In this document: positions 14,930 to 20,404 of the stretch, piece after piece
Position numbering within the stretch: position 1 is the first letter of the stretch
How the letters are laid out: each line of letters starts with the position of its first letter
From: JAURVT01 sp049059935
Lineage (GTDB): Bacteria; Actinomycetota; Actinomycetes; Propionibacteriales; Nocardioidaceae
Length of the DNA: 20,404 bases
Direction: 5' to 3'
NCBI RefSeq assembly: GCF_049059935.1
Contig: NZ_JBMGQR010000074.1
Coordinates: forward strand, 1 to 20,404
Program-made: the position numbers and the translations under genes
The notes under the pieces: generated by a model
What the model was told of the DNA's origin: nothing
Seen by the model: only the letters and a program-made list of their open reading frames with translations
Databases searched by the model: none

Positions 14930-15772
14930 TCAGAACAGGATCGACGCGAACGTCGCGACCTGGCGGAAGCCGACGCGGGCGTACGACCGGCGGGCGGCGG
15001 TGTTGTGGTCGTTGACGTAGAGCGTGACGGTGGGCGCGATCGTGCGCATCGCCTCGACGACGACGGCGGCCATGCCCGACTCCGACAGCCCCTCGCCCCG
15101 ACGGGACGGGTCGATCCAGACGCCCTGGATGTGGCAACCGGCCTCGGTGGCCGCGGTGACCTCGGCCTTGAACACCACGCGCTCGTCCTCGATGATCGCG
15201 AACGCCCAGCCCTTGGAGATCAGCTGCGCCACGCGGGCGCGGTAGCTGTGCCGACCGGGCGCCTCGGGGCTCTCGCCGATCTCCTCGGTGAACATCGCGA
15301 CGCTCGCCGGGTAGAGCAGGTCGAGCTCGTCGATGAGCACCCGTCGCACGCGCGGGTCGGGCGCCACCTGCGGCGGGCCGTCGATGAGCAGGAACGGCTG
15401 CTCCAGGCGCAGGGAGCGGGCCTCGCCCCAGCTGGGGCGGACGTGCTCCCACAGCGCGAGCACGTCGTCGCGCGGGCCGAGCAGCGACGACGACATGCGG
15501 GCCATCGTGGCCGCGCGGCGCCCGAACGCGTCGAGCGCGGCGGGCGTGGCCGAGACGGGCACCAGGTTGGCCGCGACGTGGCACGCGGACACCATCGTCT
15601 CGCCCTCGTAGTAGCCCCACATGTGGCCGCCGAACCACCGCGGCTCGAGCCGGGTGGTGGCGAGCCGGTGGTCGACGAAGACGTTCACGATCGGGTCCTG
15701 CCGGACCACCCGCGACAGCTCGGGCAGGTCGGCGGGACCGAGCGTGCGCACGCCGTCTCGCGTCTCGAGCAC
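14930..15772 (-). CDS. DUF4081-GNAT acetyltransferase (Rv2867c-like)
   Basis: The 280-residue protein has an N-terminal DUF4081-type domain (about 1-140, with VRQDPIVNVFVDHRL and WGYYEGETMVSACHVAANLV) and a C-terminal GNAT domain. The latter shows motif A in IQGVWIDPSRRGEGLSESGM, with the acetyl-CoA loop, and motif B in LYVNDHNTAARRSYARVGF. The conserved order dxr-rip1-ispG-this gene is as in Mycobacterium tuberculosis, where it is Rv2867c, so orthology is likely. Substrates are unknown. The GTG at 15772 is fixed by a strong GGGGAGG six bases upstream; the long open frame further upstream lies over ispG and is not coding. Confidence 0.92.
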   Translation of the reverse strand: MLETRDGVRTLGPADLPELSRVVRQDPIVNVFVDHRLATTRLEPRWFGGHMWGYYEGETMVSACHVAANLVPVSATPAALDAFGRRAATMARMSSSLLGPRDDVLALWEHVRPSWGEARSLRLEQPFLLIDGPPQVAPDPRVRRVLIDELDLLYPASVAMFTEEIGESPEAPGRHSYRARVAQLISKGWAFAIIEDERVVFKAEVTAATEAGCHIQGVWIDPSRRGEGLSESGMAAVVVEAMRTIAPTVTLYVNDHNTAARRSYARVGFRQVATFASILF

Positions 15773-15778
15773 CGTCGA

Positions 15779-15801
15779 CCTCCCCTGTCGGGACGAGCCT
15801 A
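15779..15801 (-). promoter_or_regulatory. Promoter candidate (TAGGCT) and strong RBS of the DUF4081-GNAT gene
   Basis: GGGGAGG (15785-15779) stands six bases before GTG 15772. TAGGCT (15801-15796), 23 bases before the start, fits TAnnnT and would give a short leader. It lies after the hairpin that follows ispG, so a new transcript here is plausible. Confidence 0.45.
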
Positions 15802-15812
15802 CCGGCGAGCGG

Positions 15813-15840
15813 CGCTCCCGGACGACCGCGCCCGGGAGCG
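15813..15840 (-). terminator. Hairpin terminator after ispG
   Basis: CGCTCCCGG and CCGGGAGCG form a perfect 9-bp GC-rich stem around a 10-base loop, six bases after the ispG stop on the minus strand. No U tract follows. Actinobacterial terminators often lack one. It separates ispG from the DUF4081-GNAT gene. Confidence 0.6.
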
Positions 15841-15846
15841 GGCCGG

Positions 15847-16995
15847 CTAGGAGATCTTGACCTCGGCCGAGGCGCCCTCGACGGGCTCCATGTCCTCGGC
15901 GATGCGCATGGCCTCCTCGATCAGGGTCTCGACGATCTGCGACTCGGGAACGGTCTTGATCACCTCGCCCTTGACGAAGATCTGGCCCTTGCCGTTGCCG
16001 GAGGCGACACCGAGGTCGGCCTCGCGCGCCTCGCCGGGACCGTTGACGACGCAGCCCATGACGGCCACGCGCAGCGGGACCTCCATGCCCTCGAGGCCGG
16101 CGGTGACCTCCTCGGCGAGCTTGTAGACGTCGACCTGCGCGCGCCCGCAGGAGGGGCAGGAGACGATCTCGAGCTTGCGGGGGCGCAGGTTGAGCGACTG
16201 CAGGATCTGGATGCCGACCTTGACCTCCTCGACGGGAGGGGCCGACAGCGAGACGCGGATGGTGTCGCCGATCCCCTTGCCGAGCAGGTAGCCGAACGCG
16301 GTGGCGCTCTTGATCGTGCCCTGGAACGCCGGGCCGGCCTCGGTGACGCCGAGGTGCAGCGGCCAGTCGCCGCGCTCGGAGAGCATCTCGTACGCGGTGG
16401 CCATGATCACCGGGTCGTTGTGCTTGACCGAGATCTTGAAGTCGTGGAAGCCGTGCTCCTCGAACAGGGACGCCTCCCACATCGCCGACTCGACGAGCGC
16501 CTCGGGCGTCGCGCGCCCGTACTTCTCGAGCAGGCGCCGGTCGAGCGAGCCGGCGTTGACGCCGATGCGGATCGAGGTGCCGCGGTCGGCGGCCGCCTGG
16601 GCGATCTGCTTGACCTGGTCGTCGAACTTGCGGATGTTGCCGGGGTTGACCCGGACGGCCGCGCAGCCCGCGTCGATCGCGGCGTAGACGTACTTGGGCT
16701 GGAAGTGGATGTCGGCGATCACCGGGATGTTGGACTTGCGCGCGATGTCGGGCAGCGCGTCGGCGTCGTCCTGGCTCGGGCACGCGACGCGCACGATGTC
16801 GCAGCCCGACGCGGTGAGCTCGGCGATCTGCTGCAGGGTCGAGTTGACGTCGGAGGTCAGCGTCGTGGTCATCGACTGCACCGAGACGGGGGCGTCGCCA
16901 CCGACCTCGACCGTGCCGACACGGATCTTGCGGGTCTTCTTGCGCGGCGCCAGCGTGGCGGGCGGCGGAGCAGGCATTCCCAGGTCGACGCTCAT
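15847..16995 (-). CDS. ispG: 4-hydroxy-3-methylbut-2-enyl diphosphate synthase IspG (GcpE)
   Basis: IspG is the [4Fe-4S] enzyme that reduces MEcPP to HMBPP in the MEP isoprenoid pathway. The 382-residue protein has the TIM-barrel start VGTVEVGGDAPVSVQSMTTT, IPVIADIHFQPKYV, and AVRVNPGNIRKFDDQVKQI, with KISVKHNDPVIM in the middle. The C-terminal domain has the cluster ligands Cys280 and Cys283 in SCPSCGR, Cys315 in VMGCVVNGPGEA, and Glu322 as the fourth ligand. ATG at 16995 is used; an AAGGGA lies about 14 bases upstream, rather far. It follows rip1 by 40 bases containing a repeated GTTCGGGT, and shares the locus with dxr, an earlier enzyme of the same pathway. Confidence 0.98.
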   Translation of the reverse strand: MSVDLGMPAPPPATLAPRKKTRKIRVGTVEVGGDAPVSVQSMTTTLTSDVNSTLQQIAELTASGCDIVRVACPSQDDADALPDIARKSNIPVIADIHFQPKYVYAAIDAGCAAVRVNPGNIRKFDDQVKQIAQAAADRGTSIRIGVNAGSLDRRLLEKYGRATPEALVESAMWEASLFEEHGFHDFKISVKHNDPVIMATAYEMLSERGDWPLHLGVTEAGPAFQGTIKSATAFGYLLGKGIGDTIRVSLSAPPVEEVKVGIQILQSLNLRPRKLEIVSCPSCGRAQVDVYKLAEEVTAGLEGMEVPLRVAVMGCVVNGPGEAREADLGVASGNGKGQIFVKGEVIKTVPESQIVETLIEEAMRIAEDMEPVEGASAEVKIS

Positions 16996-17001
16996 CGGCG
17001 T

Positions 17002-17029
17002 GTTCGGGTCCCTTCGAGTCGGTTCGGGT
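17002..17029. repeat. Direct repeat GTTCGGGT x2 before ispG
   Basis: GTTCGGGT occurs at 17002-17009 and 17022-17029, twenty bases apart (about two helical turns), in the 40-base gap between rip1 and ispG. It could be an operator for ispG or chance; no partner regulator is in the window. Confidence 0.3.
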
Positions 17030-17035
17030 GCGGCG

Positions 17036-18349
17036 TCAGGTCAGTCGCAACGGGTTCACGATGTCGACGTAGATCAGCAGGACGCCCATCACCAACAGTA
17101 CGGCGCCCACCGCGTAGGCCACCGGGAGCGCCTTGCCGACGTCCACCGGACGTGGCTCGGGTCGCTTGAAGACCTTGGCGAAGGCCCGCTTCACGCCCTC
17201 CCACAGCGCGCCGACGATGTGCCCGCCGTCGAGCGGCAGCAGCGGGATGAAGTTGAAGAGCGCCAGGAACAGGTTGAGCGAGGCCAGCAGGCTGATGACG
17301 AAGGCCACCTTCTCCTTGACCGCCGCCTGGTCGTCCGAGGCGACCTCGCCGGCGATCCGGCCGGCGCCGACCACGCTGATCGGGCTGTTCGCCTCGCGCT
17401 CGCCGCCCACGGCGGCCTTGGCGACGTCGACCATGCGCTGGGGCAGGTGCAGGATCGCCTCGCCGGTCGCGACGGTGACCGAGCCCATCTGGTCGAGGGT
17501 GTACCCGACCCCGTGACGCACGTAGACCTGCGTGGGCTCCACGCCGAGGAACCCGACGTCCTCGATCCGGTCGGGGTCGATCTCGCCGGACGCGCTCATG
17601 GCCTGGCGCGGGATGACCTGCGTGCTGACGTCGCGGGTGATGCTCTGGCCGTCGCGCTCGTAGGTGATGGGGACGGTGTTGGAGCCGTTGTCGCGGATCA
17701 GCTGCGTCAGCTGGGGCCAGCTGGAGACCTGGCGACCGTCGAACGCGGTGATGGTGTCGCCCGCCCGGAGGCCGGCGGCCGCCGCGGGCGCGGCGGGGTC
17801 GGACGCCTTGCAGGCGCGTCCGGCCTCGGTGTCGGCGATGACGCAGCGCGACACGGCGTTCACCTGGGTGGTGGGCGTGATCGCCCCGATCGTGGCGAAC
17901 ATCAGCAGGAAGAGCACGAACGCGATGACGACGTTGACCATCGGCCCGCCGGCCATGACGATCAGCTTCTTCCACCAGGGCAGCCGGTAGAACATGCGCG
18001 GCGCGTCCTCGGGCCGGACGTCCTCGTACTCGGCGCTGCGGGCGTCGGCGATCAGCTGGGTGAACAGTCCGGTGTTGGACTTGCGGACGTGGGTCTCGTC
18101 CTCGCCCGGCTCGGGCGGCAGCATGCCGACCAGCTTGACGAAGCCGCCGAGCGGGAAGGCCTTGAAGCCGTACTCGGTCTCGCCGCGGCGGACCGACCAG
18201 ACGGTCTTGCCGAAGCCCACGAAGTACTGGGTGACCTTGACGCCGAACTTCTTGGCCGGGTACATGTGCCCGACCTCGTGCAGCGCGATCGAGACGACGA
18301 TCCCGACGGCCACGGCGAGGACGCCGAGGGTGTAGAGCAGCACCGTCAC
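17036..18349 (-). CDS. rip1: Site-2 (M50) intramembrane metalloprotease, Rip1/RseP type
   Basis: This 437-residue membrane protein cleaves membrane-embedded regulators such as anti-sigma factors. Zinc ligands are in HEVGH (24-28) within the first helix and in PLLPLDGGH, with Asp374 near the C-terminus. A PDZ domain lies at about 190-260 (AGLRAGDTITAFDGRQVSSW). Two cysteines, 169 and 180, sit between the second membrane segment and the PDZ domain and could form a disulfide outside the cytoplasm. Further helices are at about 133-158, 355-375 and 405-430. The order dxr-rip1-ispG is that of mycobacteria, where Rip1 is Rv2869c. The GTG at 18349 overlaps the dxr stop by four bases (GTGA), so expression is coupled. 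Confidence 0.95.
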   Translation of the reverse strand: MTVLLYTLGVLAVAVGIVVSIALHEVGHMYPAKKFGVKVTQYFVGFGKTVWSVRRGETEYGFKAFPLGGFVKLVGMLPPEPGEDETHVRKSNTGLFTQLIADARSAEYEDVRPEDAPRMFYRLPWWKKLIVMAGGPMVNVVIAFVLFLLMFATIGAITPTTQVNAVSRCVIADTEAGRACKASDPAAPAAAAGLRAGDTITAFDGRQVSSWPQLTQLIRDNGSNTVPITYERDGQSITRDVSTQVIPRQAMSASGEIDPDRIEDVGFLGVEPTQVYVRHGVGYTLDQMGSVTVATGEAILHLPQRMVDVAKAAVGGEREANSPISVVGAGRIAGEVASDDQAAVKEKVAFVISLLASLNLFLALFNFIPLLPLDGGHIVGALWEGVKRAFAKVFKRPEPRPVDVGKALPVAYAVGAVLLVMGVLLIYVDIVNPLRLT

Positions 18350-19575
18350 CGCTGGTCCTCCTGGAGCTCTGTGATCTCACCGGCCCGTGCGCGAGCCCAG
18401 GCGTCCGCGGACAGCACGTCGTGCACCGTCAGCGCCGAGGACGAGCGTACGTCGTCGCCCTGAAGGTGCTCTGAGAGAACGTCGGCCACCACGTCCATCA
18501 TCGCCGGGAACGACAGGTGCCCGTCGCGGAACGCCTGGACGCAGACCTCGTTGGCGGCGTTGTAGACCGCCGGTGCGGTGCGACCGTGCTCGCCGGCCCG
18601 ACGGGCGAGCGCGACGGCGGGGAACGCCGTCTCGTCGAGGGGCGCGAAGTCCCACGAGGTCGGCCGGGACCAGTCGCACGGGCGCGAGGCGCCCGGCAGC
18701 CGCTCGGGCCAGGCCAGGCCGAGCCCGATGGGCAGCTTCATGTCGGGCGGCGAGGCCTGCACCATCGTCGAGCCGTCCACCATCTCGACCATCGAGTGCA
18801 CCGTCGACGTGGGGTGGACGACGACGTCGATGCGGTCGAAGCCGATGTCGAAGAGCAGGTGCGCCTCGATCACCTCCAGGCCCTTGTTGACCAGGCTGGC
18901 GGAGTTGATCGTGATGACGGGCCCCATGTCCCACGTGGGGTGGTTCATCGCGTCCGCGACGGTGACGTCCTCCATCTCGGCGCGCGTGCGTCCGCGGAAC
19001 GGGCCGCCGCTGGCGGTGACCACCAGGCGCGCGACGTCCTCGGGGCGCTCGCCGCGCATCGCCTGGGCCAGGGCGGAGTGCTCGGAGTCGACGGGCGCCA
19101 TCTGCCCCGGACGCGCGGCGGCGGTGACCACCGGCCCGCCGACGATCAGGGACTCCTTGTTCGCCAGTGCCAGCAGGGTGCCGGCCTCGAGCGCGGCCAG
19201 CGTGGGCAGCAGGCCGACCGAGCCGGTGATCGCGTTGAGCACCACGTCGCACCGCAGGGCCGCGACGTCGGTGGCGGCGTCGGGGCCGGCGACGATGCGC
19301 GGCAGCCGGGCGTCGCCGGTGGCGTACCCGCGGCGCTGCACCTCGGCGTACAGCGCGAGCTGCACGTCCTGCACGGCGCTGGCGCGGGCGACGGCCAGCA
19401 CCGGCACGTCGTGCTCGAGCACCTGCCGGGCGATCAGCTGCGGGTCGCTGCCCCCGGCGGCGAGGCCCACGACGCGGAACCGGTCGGGGTTGTCGCGCAC
19501 GAGCTCCAGCGCCTGGGTGCCGATGGACCCCGTGGAGCCGAGGATGACGACGTCGCGACGTGCGGGTGAGGGCAT
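18346..19575 (-). CDS. dxr: 1-deoxy-D-xylulose 5-phosphate reductoisomerase
   Basis: Dxr converts DXP to MEP with NADPH, the committed step of the MEP pathway. The 409-residue protein begins with the NADPH loop VVILGSTGSIGTQALEL (G13-x-x-G16-x-x-G19). It has LANKESLIVGG (about 137-147), the metal ligands Asp163 and Glu165 in PVDSEHSALAQAM, and Glu234 in SLVNKGLEVIEAHLLF. The flexible flap segment HPTSTVHSMVEMVDGS follows. ATG at 19575 places the loop at its usual distance; an in-frame start at 19647 would add 24 residues over the hairpin region and is unlikely. The upstream hexamer GACACT at six bases suggests a leaderless transcript. It overlaps rip1 by four bases and leads the dxr-rip1-ispG group. 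Confidence 0.97.
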   Translation of the reverse strand: MPSPARRDVVILGSTGSIGTQALELVRDNPDRFRVVGLAAGGSDPQLIARQVLEHDVPVLAVARASAVQDVQLALYAEVQRRGYATGDARLPRIVAGPDAATDVAALRCDVVLNAITGSVGLLPTLAALEAGTLLALANKESLIVGGPVVTAAARPGQMAPVDSEHSALAQAMRGERPEDVARLVVTASGGPFRGRTRAEMEDVTVADAMNHPTWDMGPVITINSASLVNKGLEVIEAHLLFDIGFDRIDVVVHPTSTVHSMVEMVDGSTMVQASPPDMKLPIGLGLAWPERLPGASRPCDWSRPTSWDFAPLDETAFPAVALARRAGEHGRTAPAVYNAANEVCVQAFRDGHLSFPAMMDVVADVLSEHLQGDDVRSSSALTVHDVLSADAWARARAGEITELQEDQR

Positions 19576-19581
19576 GGGAGC

Positions 19582-19587
19582 AGTGTC
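19582..19587 (-). promoter_or_regulatory. Candidate leaderless -10 (GACACT) of dxr
   Basis: GACACT (19587-19582), then six bases (GCTCCC), then the ATG of dxr. The first base departs from TAnnnT, no ribosome binding site is visible, and the preceding hairpin marks the end of the upstream transcript. Confidence 0.35.
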
Positions 19588-19614
19588 CCAGCCCGGCCCC
19601 GGACGCGGCTCGAC

Positions 19615-19645
19615 GCTCCGGCCCACCCCCGTGAGGGGCCGGAGC
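19615..19645 (-). terminator. Hairpin terminator after the ABC-2 permease gene
   Basis: GCTCCGGCCC and GGGCCGGAGC form a perfect 10-bp stem around an 11-base loop. Beyond a C/A mismatch, CGA and TCG extend it by three more pairs. It begins 17 bases after the permease stop, before dxr on the same strand. No U tract follows. It is the strongest terminator-like hairpin in the window. Confidence 0.7.
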
Positions 19646-19662
19646 ATCGAGACGATGGGGGC

Positions 19663-20404
19663 CTACTTGACCTCGGAGCGCAGGAGCGTCCAGACGCCGA
19701 CGACCATCGGCAGCACGATCCAGATCGCGCTCGCGGTGGCCAGCTGGGCCCAGTTCTCCCCGGTCATGCTGGCGTCGAACAGCGGGGTCTGCGCCCGGTT
19801 CAGCTCGACCCAGGGCCAGATGTCGCTGAACCACTGCTGGAACGCGGCGAGCGCGCCGAACAGGCTGGAGACCACGAAGATGTAGGCGTAGTAAATGACG
19901 ATCGCCGCGGCCGAGTTGCGCAGCACCGTGGCGAACGCGAAGGCGCACAGCAGCCCGAGCACCTGGACGAGCAGCCAGCCGGCCGCGCCGTCGAACCCGA
20001 GGTTCCAGGTGGGGTCGACGCCGTTGACGGCGGCGCCCACCACGGTGGCGACGGCGGCCAGACCGATCGCGATGACGATGGTCACCAGGCCGGTGAGCAG
20101 CACGGCGAGCAGCTTGGCCACGACCGTGCGGCCGCGTCGCGGCTCGAGCGTGAACGTGACCAGGCCCGTGCGCTGGCTCCACTCGCTGGTGACCGAGAGG
20201 ATCGCGACCACCGGGAGCAGCACGCTGAGCGGCGAGCCGATCGCGGTGATGAACGTCTGGTGCGTCATCTGGGCGTCGCCCGCCACCAGGATGACGATGA
20301 CGGTGGCGGCGACCGAGATCGCGAGGACCGCGATCAGCAGCCACAGCCCGGCCCGGGTGTCGGCGAGCTTGCGGAGCTCGACCTTCACCAGGCGCGACAG
20401 CGGG
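19663..20404 (-). CDS. ABC-2 type transporter permease (5' end outside the window)
   Basis: The visible part is about 247 residues with six hydrophobic segments: near 17-36, 50-65, 92-120, 133-155, 162-185 and 212-235, counting from the GTG at 20388. Landmarks are LVKVELRKLADTRAGLW, SVTSEWSQRTGLVTFTLEPR and RRGRTVVAKLLAVLLTG, typical of ABC-2 permeases whose ATPase is usually the adjacent upstream gene. The GTG at 20388 could be a start, but the frame continues as PLSRLVKVELRKL to the edge, and family members usually begin a few residues before this segment. I therefore treat the gene as cut. The substrate is unknown. A hairpin follows the stop. Confidence 0.85.
   Translation of the reverse strand, partial: PLSRLVKVELRKLADTRAGLWLLIAVLAISVAATVIVILVAGDAQMTHQTFITAIGSPLSVLLPVVAILSVTSEWSQRTGLVTFTLEPRRGRTVVAKLLAVLLTGLVTIVIAIGLAAVATVVGAAVNGVDPTWNLGFDGAAGWLLVQVLGLLCAFAFATVLRNSAAAIVIYYAYIFVVSSLFGALAAFQQWFSDIWPWVELNRAQTPLFDASMTGENWAQLATASAIWIVLPMVVGVWTLLRSEVK

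Noticed and set aside
19576..19647. Longer dxr start at 19647
   Set aside because: It would place coding sequence across the terminator-like hairpin and push the NADPH loop 24 residues from its usual N-terminal position.

Overview
The window is a 20.4 kb piece of a high-GC actinobacterial chromosome. Gene content and order (dxr-rip1-ispG-GNAT, proS, a divergent lipoprotein/ferritin-like pair beside rimP, then rimP-nusA-ylxR-infB-rbfA-truB) match core chromosomal neighbourhoods of Actinobacteria. Frequent GTG starts, GTGA start/stop overlaps, a DUF1707 protein and a DUF4081-type acetyltransferase agree. A Nocardioidaceae-like host (Nocardioides/Aeromicrobium type) is my best guess, from general impression only. 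I see no insertion sequence, prophage, tRNA, rRNA or CRISPR array.

Layout, left to right. (1) 1-121: the first 17 codons of a minus-strand gene leaving the window, behind a promoter carrying a LexA/SOS box. (2) 122-3082: accessory minus-strand genes: a PASTA-like hypothetical, a RibD/DHFR-family reductase, a DUF1905 protein, a NUDIX hydrolase and a SAM methyltransferase. (3) 3115-9425: the minus-strand translation/transcription cluster, read rimP, nusA, ylxR, infB, rbfA, truB. (4) 9426-9561: a divergent promoter region. (5) 9562-12394: plus-strand lipoprotein, DUF4439 ferritin-like protein, tandem GNAT and DUF1707 protein. (6) 12361-16995: minus-strand proS, DoxX-like protein, ychJ-like gene, DUF4081-GNAT and ispG. 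(7) 17036-19575: rip1 (site-2 protease) and dxr. (8) 19663-20404: an ABC-2 permease cut by the right edge.

How the genes work together: dxr and ispG supply two steps of the MEP isoprenoid pathway and flank the intramembrane protease rip1. The rimP-truB block builds the 30S subunit (RimP, RbfA), controls elongation and termination (NusA), initiates translation (IF2) and modifies tRNA (TruB); proS charges tRNA-Pro. The remaining genes look like independent housekeeping or accessory functions.

The most interesting non-coding structure lies between ylxR and infB. Three tiny ORFs (MSTR, MSSST, MSKHVV) are chained to each other and to the ylxR stop through ATGA overlaps. They are followed by three RNA arms that can form two mutually exclusive hairpins, one of which takes in part of the infB Shine-Dalgarno sequence. 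A second recurring signal is a TAnnnT-like hexamer 5-8 bases (usually 6) before a start codon, which predicts leaderless transcripts for several genes, including the SOS-box gene. No gap without a gene exceeds 300 bases.
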